DNA of 64,000 bases from Polyangia bacterium (lineage in GTDB: Bacteria > Myxococcota_A > Polyangia > Nannocystales > Nannocystaceae). Made by a program: the position numbers and the translations under genes. The notes beneath the pieces are model-generated. The model was not told the origin of the DNA, did not search any database, and worked only from the letters and a program-made list of their open reading frames with translations. Location: the NCBI GenBank assembly GCA_030429545.1, contig JAUIFF010000001.1, positions 1,027,599-1,091,598 of the forward strand. Direction: 5' to 3'. Below are positions 24,675 through 33,620 of the stretch, piece after piece. Positions within the stretch are counted from its first letter, which is position 1; every line of letters starts with the position of its first letter.

Positions 24675-25601
24675 ATGCGCGTCGCCAAAGTGATCGGGGT
24701 TAGTTTGTTCCTGTGGGCAGGTACGGCTCAGGCTCAAGCGCCACAGCCAGCTGGCCAACCTGGAGCTGTTCAACCAACTCAACCTGCGCAACCGGCAGCA
24801 CCGGCAGCACCGGCAGCACCGGCAGCACCGGCGGCGCAACCGGCAGCACCGGCAGCGCAACCGGCGGCACCGGCAGCACAACCGGCCACACCGCCTGGGG
24901 GCACACCGTCATACGGAGTTGGGCAACCGACACCCGCGGCTCCCGCAGGTCAACCGCAACCGGCACCCGCGGCGCAGCCCTATGGGCAACCGGCCCAGCC
25001 ATACGGGCAGCCGGCCCAACCATATGGGCAGCCAGCACAACCATATGGACAACCTGTGGGTCCGCAGCCACCACCACCACCACCGGCCAAAGCCAAGCCC
25101 GATCGGTTTCGCAAAAATGGTGGTTACGTGCAAATCGCACCTGGTGCCCTGGCGTTTGACACCGCGGACACAAGCTGGCTCGGCTACCACTACGGCGTCG
25201 CGTTTGGCGGGTATCGCGTCCAGCCCGGTGGTCTCGCCTACACCTTTGGTCTCAACTTTGAGCACTGGCTAGCCTTCTTGGATCGCGGCCAGGAGCACCG
25301 GCTTCGTCCCGGACTCGAGTTTCGAATCGGTGGCAGTGGCGATCGGTTCTTTGCCTATGCACTGTTTGCACCGTCGGCCGTGCTCGCCCACATTGTGCTG
25401 CCCGAGGGGGGCTCGGGGACCGATGCCGGCCTGTCACTCGGGTTTGGTGCCGGCATCGTCGGCCTGTTGAGCAAGAGTTTTTACCTCGGCACCGAGTTTG
25501 GCGGCGACGTCGATTTCTACTTTCAGTCGGGCGAGGGGGCCAACCTCTACGACTTGCCGCTGAGTTGGAAGGTCCTGCTCGGCTTCCGCTTTGGCGGGTG
25601 A
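24675..25601 (+). CDS. Outer-membrane beta-barrel protein with Pro-Ala-Gln linker
   Basis: The 308-residue product has a signal peptide (GVSLFLWAGTAQAQA), a repetitive PAAPAAQPAAP / QPYGQPAQPYG linker (about 22-135), then a beta-rich domain with aromatic-terminated strands (GGYVQIAPGALAFD, YHYGVAFGGYRVQ, SFYLGTEFGGDVDFYF, LSWKVLLGFRFGG). The C-terminal Phe-Arg-Phe strand suits an outer-membrane barrel. A paralogous architecture with a PAQ linker is encoded at 44159-45004. The linker may span the periplasm or peptidoglycan. The last coding block is partly repeated downstream (25625 onward). Confidence 0.82.
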   Translation: MRVAKVIGVSLFLWAGTAQAQAPQPAGQPGAVQPTQPAQPAAPAAPAAPAAPAAQPAAPAAQPAAPAAQPATPPGGTPSYGVGQPTPAAPAGQPQPAPAAQPYGQPAQPYGQPAQPYGQPAQPYGQPVGPQPPPPPPAKAKPDRFRKNGGYVQIAPGALAFDTADTSWLGYHYGVAFGGYRVQPGGLAYTFGLNFEHWLAFLDRGQEHRLRPGLEFRIGGSGDRFFAYALFAPSAVLAHIVLPEGGSGTDAGLSLGFGAGIVGLLSKSFYLGTEFGGDVDFYFQSGEGANLYDLPLSWKVLLGFRFGG

Positions 25602-25700
25602 GCTAGGGTTTTCTACACTCAGGCGGGCCAACCTCTACGACTTGCCGCTGAGTTGGGTGCTGCTCGGCTCGGTGGTTCTGCCGCTGAAGGTGGTTCCTAG
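25537..25700 (+). repeat. 3'-end echo of the PAQ-linker barrel gene
   Basis: A 32-bp block starting GGGCCAACCTCTACGACTTG at 25537 recurs exactly at 25625 (88 bp later), after the stop codon. The flanking CTGCTCGGCT block is also repeated but diverged. The echo lies in the intergenic space before the convergent gene at 25730. Confidence 0.85.
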
Positions 25701-25729
25701 CCGCCCACGTGTGCTGTGGTTTTGGTGTA

Positions 25730-26275
25730 TTACCACGTAATGCCGGCGCCGATAGCCGAGGTCACGCTCGGTTGGAAGAACCGACCGATGCGTCCGTCGA
25801 AGTTGAACGGCCGCACCCAAAACACCCAAAAGTCGTTGAGGCACAGCTTGAGGGTGGGCCCGGCCATGACAAAAAACGAGTGGTAGCGGTCGTCGACAAA
25901 GCGGTGAAAACCGTAGCCGGCGACCACATGGGGGCCGAGATACAGCCCGAGATTTTTGCTCGGGACCAGCTGAAAATCCCACTCAAACATAAAGCCGGAG
26001 GCGAAGCCAAAGTAGTTTCGCCAGCCGCCGATAAATGCAGCTGCACCGATCGCGGGCCCCGACTGATCGCCGCTAAAGTGGTAGAGGTAGTCGAGCCAGG
26101 CTGAACCGTAGGCGTGGCGGTGACCAAAGCCGTAGCCAAATCGCGGGCCAAACTCAAAGTTGTTGGCCTTGGTCCCCGGGCGTAGCTCGCGGGGGACAGC
26201 CCCAGCTTCAGGGGACCAGGCCACCCCGGCCGTGAACACTGCAGCTGCTAATACTCCGGACCATGAAAACCGCAT
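25730..26275 (-). CDS. Secreted/outer-membrane beta-barrel-like protein
   Basis: The 181-residue product has a signal peptide (SGVLAAAVFTAGVAWSPEAGA), then Gly/aromatic-rich amphipathic strands (FEFGPRFGYGFGHRHAYG, YFGFASGFMFEWDF, LYLGPHVVAGYGF, FFVMAGPTLKLCL) and a C-terminal AIGAGITW. The composition and terminal Trp suggest a small outer-membrane barrel. The family is not recognised. The start was chosen at ATG 26275 with an AAGG ribosome site; a longer frame to 26344 exists. Confidence 0.75.
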   Translation of the reverse strand: MRFSWSGVLAAAVFTAGVAWSPEAGAVPRELRPGTKANNFEFGPRFGYGFGHRHAYGSAWLDYLYHFSGDQSGPAIGAAAFIGGWRNYFGFASGFMFEWDFQLVPSKNLGLYLGPHVVAGYGFHRFVDDRYHSFFVMAGPTLKLCLNDFWVFWVRPFNFDGRIGRFFQPSVTSAIGAGITW

Positions 26276-26472
26276 GCTCTGACCTTGCCGGACTTGCTGC
26301 GGGGAGTACAGAAAAAATTGTCGGCGGGATTGTTTGCCCAGCAAAATTCGGTCGGGTTGGAATCGCCGCGATGCAGATGGTCTATTGGGTACGCACTACA
26401 TCAACGCGCATTGCCGGGCTCGGGTGGATAATCCTGCTCGATAGGCGTGCTTGATGTTACAACCAGCCGGCC

Positions 26473-28185
26473 ATGGCTGCCCCGCAAGACACATCTGGCA
26501 TCCGCGGGGGGTTACCCAAGTGGCTACCCAGGTTCGACCGTCCTCTCCTGATTGGCCTTGCGGTTGCGGCGATGGTGTTGCTCGCCCTCGACCTCTCACC
26601 AGGAGGCATCGACGGCCGGGTTGTCGAGGCCATCAAGTATTGGATTTGCCTACTTGGCATCATCTTGGTGGTGGTGTGGCGCTGGGTCCCGCGACAGGTT
26701 GCAACCGGTGCTCTGATCTGCCTGACCGTGCTCGCGGGGCTCAACTACAGCCGGTTTAGCCCGCGGCTGTTCACCAAAATCGACACCTTCGACACGTACC
26801 ACTACTACCTAGGCGCCAAGTACTTCGACGAGGTTGGCTACTACGACCTCTACCCGGCGTCGGCCCTGGTCGATGCCGAGGCCGGCACGCACAATCGGGG
26901 GGCAAAGCGCTACCGGGCACAGACCGAGGAGGGCTATCGGCCGCGGCCACTCAAGCACGCTCTCAAACGTGGCCAACAGGTGCGCGACGAGCAGTTTTCA
27001 CCGGCCCGCTGGGAGGCGTTCGCCCACGACTTCTTGTATATCCAACGAGAATGCAAGATGGGTCGCGGGTCGTGGAAAACGATCCTGATGGACCGCGGGT
27101 TTAATGCACCCCCGTTTTGGATCGCGATTGCCCGGCCGGTCGCCCACATCTTTCCGGTTGAGTGGCTCAAGTTTTTGTGTCTGCTCGACATCTTTTTGCT
27201 GCTGGGGGCACTCACGCTGGTCTCCCGGGCCTATGGCCGGGTCACAGCCCTGTGGGCGGCGTTTTTTACCCTCGCCAGTTTCAGCCTGCGGTGGCCCGAA
27301 CTCGGCGGATGCTTCCTCCGGTTTTTGTGGATTTCCTGCCTGATGGCCGGGATGGCCCTGATCAAGCTGGCACGCCCGCTGGCCGGCGGAGTCGTGACCG
27401 GGCTTGCGGGGATGGTCAACATCTTCCCCTGGGTGTTTTTGTACGGCCCCGCGAGCAAGGGGGCAGTTGGCCTGTTTGGTCGCAACAAAACCCTGCGCGA
27501 ACGCTTTGACCCGGGCCTGCTCAAGCTCGCTGGCGGAGCCGTGATGACGGCTGTGGTGCTGGCGGGATGGGTTTCGTTGACCATGGGCACCCGTGTCATC
27601 GACCAGTTCCGGGCCAACATCGTCGCCCATATCCAGCCCGAAGAACTCTCGTCGAAGCGCGCGGGATTTGCCATTGGCTACGTGTTTGATGGCGAGGTCA
27701 AGCCGCGAATGTTGACCAAGGAGGATCGCAAGGCCGTGCGCGAGACGGCCGACGATCGGCGCCTGTGGGTGTGGCTCATCCTCCTGCCGCTGGCCTGGGG
27801 ACTTCGCCGCAAACCCACCGACGAGGCCTACGCCCTCGGCTTTATCCCGTTTTTTTTGCTGACCACGTTTAGTCACTACTACGCGGTGTGTCGGGTGCTG
27901 CTGGTGGTTGCCCACGCCAGCGACTTCAGTCGCCTGCGCAATCGCGTGGGCTTGATGGCTCTCATCGGGCTCGATGCCTACGCAGGATGGTCGTTGACCC
28001 GCTACCCGGCCCATTGGTCGTACACGCTCGGGATGTTTAGTTGGGGGGCGACGGCCTACTGCGCCGGGATGACAGCCTGGATCGTGGTCGAATCGCATAC
28101 CAGTGACCGGGCGCTTTGCCGCGGGCGTCAAGACCCGCAACCGGCGAGTGTGCCGGCGGCCTCGAAAAATCCCGCAGACGGGTAA
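26473..28185 (+). CDS. GT87/DUF2029-like polytopic membrane glycosyltransferase-like protein
   Basis: A 570-residue polytopic protein with about ten hydrophobic helices, the first at LIGLAVAAMVLLALDL. A large soluble loop follows (about 100-215) beginning KIDTFDTYHYYLGAKYF, with acidic residues at the position of the GT-C catalytic Asp. GMVNIFPWVFLYGP, LWVWLILLPLAWGL and YALGFIPFFLLTTFSHYY are later membrane segments. The overall plan resembles polyprenyl-phosphate-dependent mannosyl/arabinosyl transferases (GT87/GT39), but the family is inferred from topology. A second protein with this plan is encoded at 59794-61578. It precedes a hydroxylase-like gene by ~40 bp, possibly the same operon. 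Confidence 0.8.
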   Translation: MAAPQDTSGIRGGLPKWLPRFDRPLLIGLAVAAMVLLALDLSPGGIDGRVVEAIKYWICLLGIILVVVWRWVPRQVATGALICLTVLAGLNYSRFSPRLFTKIDTFDTYHYYLGAKYFDEVGYYDLYPASALVDAEAGTHNRGAKRYRAQTEEGYRPRPLKHALKRGQQVRDEQFSPARWEAFAHDFLYIQRECKMGRGSWKTILMDRGFNAPPFWIAIARPVAHIFPVEWLKFLCLLDIFLLLGALTLVSRAYGRVTALWAAFFTLASFSLRWPELGGCFLRFLWISCLMAGMALIKLARPLAGGVVTGLAGMVNIFPWVFLYGPASKGAVGLFGRNKTLRERFDPGLLKLAGGAVMTAVVLAGWVSLTMGTRVIDQFRANIVAHIQPEELSSKRAGFAIGYVFDGEVKPRMLTKEDRKAVRETADDRRLWVWLILLPLAWGLRRKPTDEAYALGFIPFFLLTTFSHYYAVCRVLLVVAHASDFSRLRNRVGLMALIGLDAYAGWSLTRYPAHWSYTLGMFSWGATAYCAGMTAWIVVESHTSDRALCRGRQDPQPASVPAASKNPADG

Positions 28186-28222
28186 AACCGCTGCGAGAAA
28201 AACCACAGGCGACCCCCGGCAG

Positions 28223-28855
28223 ATGGCTTATAACCGGCCTATGCCGAGTGAGTACCTCTACGGAACGGTCGCCGGGTTCAAAGTTGATGTCGAGGCCCTG
28301 CGGGCCCACTACGACAGCACGATCAAGTCGATTCCCGCACTCGAGTACAAAGTTGGCGACCCGAGTTATGTCGGTTGGTCGGTCCTCAGCCGCGATGCCA
28401 GCCTCGAAGACGGCATTCGCCGGGTCAGCCTCGACCCCAAAAAGCAGGGCATCCCCATGGTGCAGGGGACCAAACCCACACCGATCTGCACCGGTCCGTT
28501 GCTCGACGCTATCCGCCAACTTCAGGGCCTAGGCCTGTGGTTGTACCGCACGCGAATGATGCGTCTACAACCAAATGGCCGCGAGATGAACTTCCACCGC
28601 GACGCCAAAAACGAGTCCTGGCGCTTGCATGTGCCGATCTACACCAACCCCGGGTGCTTTTTTGAGTGGCGTTTGCAGTCGGGCAAGGTCGAGCGCGTGC
28701 ACTTTCCGGCCGACGGGCGTGGCTATTTTGTACGGGTGGACGTGACCCACCGCGCCGTCAACAAGATGCCAGAGGGGGCCACCCGGGTGCATCTTTTGTG
28801 CGGGGTTCGGGGGCGGCCGTCGGCAACGCTTTACGACAATGCGTTTCGCCTGTAG
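28223..28855 (+). CDS. Aspartyl/asparaginyl beta-hydroxylase-like 2-oxoglutarate/iron oxygenase
   Basis: A 210-residue protein with a cupin-like core. FHRDAKNESWRLHVPIYTNP contains an HxD iron-ligand pair and Arg; GYFVRVDVTHRAVN supplies the distal His; and ATRVHLLCGVRG gives the Arg that would bind 2-oxoglutarate. These match AspH/asparaginyl hydroxylase-type enzymes acting on amino-acid side chains or small molecules. The start is ATG 28223; ATG 28241 is an alternative, and neither has a clear ribosome site. It lies 37 bp after the membrane glycosyltransferase-like gene. The substrate is unknown. Confidence 0.82.
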   Translation: MAYNRPMPSEYLYGTVAGFKVDVEALRAHYDSTIKSIPALEYKVGDPSYVGWSVLSRDASLEDGIRRVSLDPKKQGIPMVQGTKPTPICTGPLLDAIRQLQGLGLWLYRTRMMRLQPNGREMNFHRDAKNESWRLHVPIYTNPGCFFEWRLQSGKVERVHFPADGRGYFVRVDVTHRAVNKMPEGATRVHLLCGVRGRPSATLYDNAFRL

Positions 28856-28873
28856 CCCCATTTGTCGCCGGGA

Positions 28874-30676
28874 CTACGGGCGGTAGTCGGTCGGCTCAAA
28901 TCGCTCGAGGATTTTGAGGATCGCCATCAGGCTGTGCTGGACGTTGTCGCACCGGACCTCGTTGCGATACACGCTGGTCCGGGTGCCGCCGACACAGCGC
29001 TCGGGTGCGAGGGCATAAAACGCCTCCTCGCGGTCCAAAAACGTCAGCTGCATGACACTGCGCAAACCCCAAACAAGTGCCCGGCGGTAGCGTTCTTGGC
29101 GGGCTGTGTCGCCCAAGCGCCGGGCCAGCTCGAAGGCGTCGATCAGACCTTCGAGGTAGACACCGGTCGACGACGCGTGGGGATTGCCAAACCTCGGGCG
29201 TTTGGGGTCGTAAAACCGGCCGGCGACATCCGGGTGCTCGACCGGCGGCATTTGTTGCATCGACAACAACCAGTCGTTCATTTCAAAGATCCAGTCGCGC
29301 AGCTCCTCGTCGCCGGTGTCTTCCCAGCGCATGAAGTAGGCCTGGGTGTGCCAGGGGATAAACGCCGGGTTGCGGTTTTCGAGGTGCCAGGTGCGATAGT
29401 AGCGGTACGACAGCATAAACCGGCGCAGACGCTCGGCGTCGTCGGGACGCTCGCGCAGCAGGAAGGCCCACATCAGCAGTGTCTCGCCCGGATAAAAATT
29501 GCTGCCGCGGGTGTCGTGGGGCGGCAGCACCATACATGTAAATGCACCATTTTTCCCGCCGCTATCCCAAAGCGCATCGACGGTCGTACACAGGCGGGCC
29601 AGTTGTTTCTCAAATTTGTAGCGGGTTTTGGCCTCGACAAGGGCGAGGGCTGCCAGCGAAATGGCCCCGAGCTTGACCATGCCGCGCCACTCGATCAACG
29701 CCCGGTTGCCGCGTTCGCGGTAAAAATGGGTGAGATTGTAGCGGATGTTGCGTTCGACAACCCGGTCGATCGAGGTATCGCGGCGAAACCTTGCCACTCG
29801 GCTCATGGCGATGGTGGCCATCCACTGGCGAATCATGTTGTTGGTGTTGTCGACGTCTTCGCCCTTGGCCGGGTCCAACAGGTAGGTCAGGGCGCCGCTT
29901 TGGCCGACGTGCTCGATCAGGTAGTTGCCCATGCAATGACCGAGCTGTTCGGTGCGCTCGCGCGTGACCTCGGCAATGTCGACAACCGGGCTTGCCCGAT
30001 AAAGTTGCCGCGCCCACGGCTCAAAACTGGCAGCGAGCGGGCGGCCGATCGCAACTAGATACTGCTCGCCGGGAAACGAACGCAGGCTGCCCCCGGCGTC
30101 AAAAAACGAGCGTTCGTCGCAGCCGAGTTGGGTGTGCAACTCTTCGAATAGGGCGGCGAGGCCAACATTGCGGGCAACCACGGTGAAGGGGTCGAGGCGG
30201 ATCACCCGGTCGTTGAGACCGACTTCAAGCGCCCGTAGGCCGCGGTTGATATTGCCCTTGAGATGGTTGCGATCGCGTTTGTACCGACGCGGAAGCAAGC
30301 CTCTAGGTGTATGTGCAATAAAGATTTCAAGCGTTGCGTGGGGCGAGAGTTGGTGGCCGGCGAGGCGGCGATGGGCCTCGGCAATGGCGTCGCAAAGTGC
30401 CCGTGGGGCACCCTCGGGCGCGGTCGACCAGATCCCAAACAGACGTTCGCCACGATCTCGGACAGCGACAAACACCGGGTCTTTGTGCGACGCGAGCGGG
30501 TCTAGACACGCAGGTGGGGGCAGGGGAGAGGCCGGCGGCGTGGGTGCGTGCAACACTTTGGTAACCCAACTCGCCAGCTGTGCTTGGTCGGCGGGGCTAA
30601 GTCTCCAAAATGATCTTGCGGGAGGGCGCGACACAGGTCGAAGATACTCGATTTGTTGCTGATTTTCAGGTGCCAC
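28874..30676 (-). CDS. Two-domain protein: AMMECR1-like N-terminus plus alpha/alpha-toroid domain
   Basis: A 600-residue protein without a signal peptide. Residues about 65-190 (KDPVFVAVRDRGERLFGIWS..., LEIFIAHTP) resemble an AMMECR1-type domain. From about 260 on the protein is helical with toroid-like repeats (NMIRQWMATIAMSRVARF, SLAALALVEAKTRYKFE, NFYPGETLLMWAFLLRERPD, FIPWHTQAYFMRWEDTGDEELRDWI, YLEGLIDAFELARRLGD), as in six-hairpin glycosidases and glucuronyl C5-epimerases. Candidate acids are in PGET and MRWED. The activity is unknown; a role in polysaccharide modification would fit the nearby membrane transferase gene. It is convergent with the hydroxylase gene. Confidence 0.8.
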   Translation of the reverse strand: MAPENQQQIEYLRPVSRPPARSFWRLSPADQAQLASWVTKVLHAPTPPASPLPPPACLDPLASHKDPVFVAVRDRGERLFGIWSTAPEGAPRALCDAIAEAHRRLAGHQLSPHATLEIFIAHTPRGLLPRRYKRDRNHLKGNINRGLRALEVGLNDRVIRLDPFTVVARNVGLAALFEELHTQLGCDERSFFDAGGSLRSFPGEQYLVAIGRPLAASFEPWARQLYRASPVVDIAEVTRERTEQLGHCMGNYLIEHVGQSGALTYLLDPAKGEDVDNTNNMIRQWMATIAMSRVARFRRDTSIDRVVERNIRYNLTHFYRERGNRALIEWRGMVKLGAISLAALALVEAKTRYKFEKQLARLCTTVDALWDSGGKNGAFTCMVLPPHDTRGSNFYPGETLLMWAFLLRERPDDAERLRRFMLSYRYYRTWHLENRNPAFIPWHTQAYFMRWEDTGDEELRDWIFEMNDWLLSMQQMPPVEHPDVAGRFYDPKRPRFGNPHASSTGVYLEGLIDAFELARRLGDTARQERYRRALVWGLRSVMQLTFLDREEAFYALAPERCVGGTRTSVYRNEVRCDNVQHSLMAILKILERFEPTDYRP

Positions 30677-30745
30677 AGCCTATGCGACACACCGCCGTAG
30701 GTGGCTACCGTGCGCGCTATGTGTGACTACAACTAACGCGGCACC

Positions 30746-31603
30746 CTAAAACCGACCGCTGATGCTCAGCCCACCTGGAGCGGGTAGGACGGAGACGGCA
30801 GGTTCGGCGGACCGGCGCTTGCCCTTGGCCCACAACACACCTCCGGCAGCGATCGCTATCACCCCGAGCCCACCGGCCAACCCGAGTGAGAGGCCGGCCG
30901 CGAGGTTGGCCTGCTTGCCCTGGTTGCGCAGCGATTCGAGCTCCGACTCGGGAACCTCAATACCCATGTTGCGCATGATGTAGAGGTTGTCGAGTTGATC
31001 GGTGGTGTCGCGGCCCCGCAACAAGAAGACCGTGCCGACGGCCGCACCCACGACCACCAACACGCCACCGGTCACCATCGTGGCAACGCCGGCTTTGCGC
31101 AGGGGTTGGCCGCGGTCGACTGTCGGCGGTGGGTTGGGTCCTTCAATTTCGGGCTCGGGTTCGGGCTCAGGTTCGGGCTCGGGCTCGGGTTCGGGCTCGG
31201 GTGCGATCGCCTGTGAGGCGGCATCGATCGCCTTGAGTTTGGTGGTGACGTCGGCCCGGATCTGGGCGATTTCTTCGGCATCACCAATTGTTGGGTCGGC
31301 CTCGATCGCTGCCTGCAACGAAGTCAGGACCCGATCGGCCCGCCGAAGATCCTCGGCGTCACCGCGTTTGTCGTAAAGCTCGCGATAGGTCTTGCCGAGG
31401 TTGTAGAGAATCAACGGGTTTTGCGAGGCGGCGTAGGCCTGCTCCCACTTCTCCGTGGCTCCCCGCAAGTCGCCCGACTGATAGCTCTCTTCGCCCTGTT
31501 GGTAGAGGGCTGCGGGGTCCTCCGCGGCGGGTTCAAACGCGTGGACTTGGGCCTGGGAAAACCCCACGAGCAGGCAGAGGCATACGGGCAGGACGCGGCG
31601 CAT
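30746..31603 (-). CDS. TPR protein with signal peptide and two C-terminal membrane segments
   Basis: A 285-residue protein. The signal peptide is VLPVCLCLLVGFSQAQVHA. TPR-like helices (ALYQQGEESYQSGDLRGATEKWEQAY..NPLILYNLGKTYREL) occupy residues about 30-125. A Glu-Pro repeat linker (about 135-150) follows, then two hydrophobic segments (VATMVTGGVLVVVGAAVGTVFLL and AAGLSLGLAGGLGVIAIAAGGVLWA) and a short LSISGRF tail. This is a common architecture in myxobacteria, usually an uncharacterised periplasmic scaffold. The gene stands alone. Confidence 0.82.
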   Translation of the reverse strand: MRRVLPVCLCLLVGFSQAQVHAFEPAAEDPAALYQQGEESYQSGDLRGATEKWEQAYAASQNPLILYNLGKTYRELYDKRGDAEDLRRADRVLTSLQAAIEADPTIGDAEEIAQIRADVTTKLKAIDAASQAIAPEPEPEPEPEPEPEPEPEIEGPNPPPTVDRGQPLRKAGVATMVTGGVLVVVGAAVGTVFLLRGRDTTDQLDNLYIMRNMGIEVPESELESLRNQGKQANLAAGLSLGLAGGLGVIAIAAGGVLWAKGKRRSAEPAVSVLPAPGGLSISGRF

Positions 31604-31701
31604 GGACCTCCTCTCTTAGCACATTTTCCCGCAGACCCGGTATACCCGGCGCAACCTCGACAGGTGCGCCGATGCGCGCGTACTGCTAGAGTGCCGCGAC
31701 C

Positions 31702-32499
31702 GTGCTAAAGCGATTGATCAAGCGGGCCAAGCAGGTGGCCGAGCAACATGTCCCGGAAGGAATCCGGCAGACGGGCCAACGCCTTGCCCAAGAGGTGAGC
31801 GAGCGGGCTCCCGACAGCCTCAAACACGCCGTTGCCTCCGCCGTTGACGGGGTCGACCGGCTGACCAGCGAGCTGCTCGAAGGCTCCGCCGACGAGTCGG
31901 CAAAAGCGCCCCCGCAGTCAGAAACCGAGGATGTGATTGGCGAGATCGCGGTGGTCGTGTTTGGCTACCCCGAAGACCCAGAGTTCACCGAAGCGCAGGC
32001 TTTGTTGGAGGGGGAGGATGTCGAGTTCAGGGCGATGAACTTGCATCAACAACCGCGTGCCGCCCAGCAGATTGCTTCTGTCACCGGTGTGATGCAGCCA
32101 CCCTATGTGTATATTCACGGGCGATTTTGGGGCGGGTTGGGAGCGTTGCAAAGCCTGATCGGCCTGGGTGAGCTGGCTGCCGTGGTCGACAACCGCGTCG
32201 AAGACCTCAGCAACGAGGCCCGGCGGATCGGCAAGATCCGCGAGGCCTATGACGATGCATTGACTATTGACAATATCTGCGCCCGGCTGCGGGAGGGCCA
32301 TATTCTCGCAGTCGATGGGATCGATTGTTGGTTTGAAAAGGGCATCAGCGAAGCCTCTGGGCGGGTTTACTACGACGGCAAGCCACACCCGGCCACTGAC
32401 CTCGAACGCATCGCCACCGACATTGTTGAACGGGCAACCGAGGAGCCGCAGCTCGCCATCAAATGGTTGTTTGAGCCCGAGGTCGGCCTAGACGGATGA
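31702..32499 (+). CDS. Glutaredoxin-fold protein lacking catalytic cysteines
   Basis: A 265-residue protein. The N-terminal ~75 residues are amphipathic helical. Residues about 78-160 fit the glutaredoxin fold: IAVVVFGYPEDPEF replaces the usual CPYC active site, LLEGEDVEFRAMNLHQQP is strand 2, and MQPPYVYIHGRFWGGLGALQSL matches the TVPxVFIxGxxIGG segment. With no active-site Cys, redox catalysis is unlikely; such proteins may bind substrates or act as scaffolds. The C-terminal ~100 residues are unassigned. Its stop overlaps the RNase D start by 4 bp, so the two are co-translated. Confidence 0.8.
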   Translation: MLKRLIKRAKQVAEQHVPEGIRQTGQRLAQEVSERAPDSLKHAVASAVDGVDRLTSELLEGSADESAKAPPQSETEDVIGEIAVVVFGYPEDPEFTEAQALLEGEDVEFRAMNLHQQPRAAQQIASVTGVMQPPYVYIHGRFWGGLGALQSLIGLGELAAVVDNRVEDLSNEARRIGKIREAYDDALTIDNICARLREGHILAVDGIDCWFEKGISEASGRVYYDGKPHPATDLERIATDIVERATEEPQLAIKWLFEPEVGLDG

Positions 32500-33620
32500 G
32501 TGCTAGCCAAAGTCACCTGGTCGCCAGCGTTGAGCAACTTCGACACCTGCGCGGGCAGCTGTCGCCGGTCGGCCAGATCGCGCTCGACTGCGAGGCCGAC
32601 AGCCTCCACGCCTACCCCGAGAAGCTCTGTCTGCTGCAGGTTGCGGCTGGCGATGTTGTGGCACTCGTCGACCCGCTGGCGTTTTCGCAGCCGGCACCGG
32701 CGGCGGAGCTCCGCGAATTTTGCCAGCTGCTGGCGACCAAGAAGTTGCTGTTACACGGAGCCGACTTCGACCTCCGATTGCTGTATCGCACGTTCGAGGT
32801 TACGCCGGTCGAGTTGTTCGACACCATGGAGGCTGCGCGTTTGCTCGGTTGGCGCGGTGTTGGACTCAAGGCCGTGGTCGAGCGTACTGTCGGGCATCGC
32901 CTGCACAAGGGCTCCCAGCGGGCAAATTGGGCACGCCGACCGCTCCCGCCAAAAATGATTGCTTATGCAACGGAGGATGTGACCCACCTCGAAGCCGTGG
33001 CCCAAATTCTGCGGGATGAACTCGAGTCGCAGGGGCGGCTCGCATGGCACCAACAGGTTTGTGGCCGCGTGATCACATCGGCCTGCCAGCCCCAGGAGGT
33101 CGACCACGAAAGGGTTTGGCGGCTCAAGGGCAGTCGTTCACTCGGGCGACTCGGCTTGGCAGTGCTGCGCGAGCTGTGGCACGAACGTGAGCGCTTGGCG
33201 GTTGCGAGCGGACGTCCTCCCTATTTTGTGGTGGCCCACGAACGTCTGCTCGAGGTTGCCAGTGCGGCCGAGAATCAATCCGTTGCGACCCGTGAGCTGG
33301 TTTCCCGGCTCGGGCTTCGCGGGCGTCGTGCCGTTGGGTTTGGCGAAGCCATCGCGCGGGCGCGGGCGCTGCCGGCCGACCAGTATCCGCGACGCATGCG
33401 AGCCAAGAGTCGACCGCAGCTCAGTGGTGAGCAACAACATCGGCTCTCCGAGCTCAAGCAACGCCGCGACACGCGGGCGCAAGCGCTCGGTCTTGACCCC
33501 ACACTGATCGCTCCCAAGTCGCTGTTGGTCGCGCTGGCCCGCGGCGAACAACCCCAGCGCTTGCTCGGATGGCAGCGTCAGCTCCTCGGCCTTGCTGGGC
33601 AAGCTGCCAAACAAGCCTAG
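32496..33620 (+). CDS. rnd: Ribonuclease D
   Basis: A 3'-5' exoribonuclease for tRNA and stable-RNA maturation. The DEDDy exonuclease motifs are visible: IALDCEADSLHAYPEKLCLLQ (Exo I), LLHGADFDLRLLY (Exo II) and YATEDVTHLEAV (Exo III, Tyr and Asp). An HRDC domain follows (RVWRLKGSRSLGRLGLAVLRELWHERERLA...PPYFVVAHERL, about 205-275), then a basic helical tail. The 374-residue length is normal. The ATG overlaps the stop of the glutaredoxin-fold gene (ATGA). Confidence 0.95.
   Translation: MSASQSHLVASVEQLRHLRGQLSPVGQIALDCEADSLHAYPEKLCLLQVAAGDVVALVDPLAFSQPAPAAELREFCQLLATKKLLLHGADFDLRLLYRTFEVTPVELFDTMEAARLLGWRGVGLKAVVERTVGHRLHKGSQRANWARRPLPPKMIAYATEDVTHLEAVAQILRDELESQGRLAWHQQVCGRVITSACQPQEVDHERVWRLKGSRSLGRLGLAVLRELWHERERLAVASGRPPYFVVAHERLLEVASAAENQSVATRELVSRLGLRGRRAVGFGEAIARARALPADQYPRRMRAKSRPQLSGEQQHRLSELKQRRDTRAQALGLDPTLIAPKSLLVALARGEQPQRLLGWQRQLLGLAGQAAKQA

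Noticed and set aside
26998..28206. 402-codon minus-strand frame opposite the membrane transferase gene
   Set aside because: High-GC shadow frame with no recognisable motif; the plus strand encodes clear membrane helices.
28862..30058. 398-codon plus-strand frame opposite the toroid protein
   Set aside because: Shadow frame; the minus strand has domain-like organisation.
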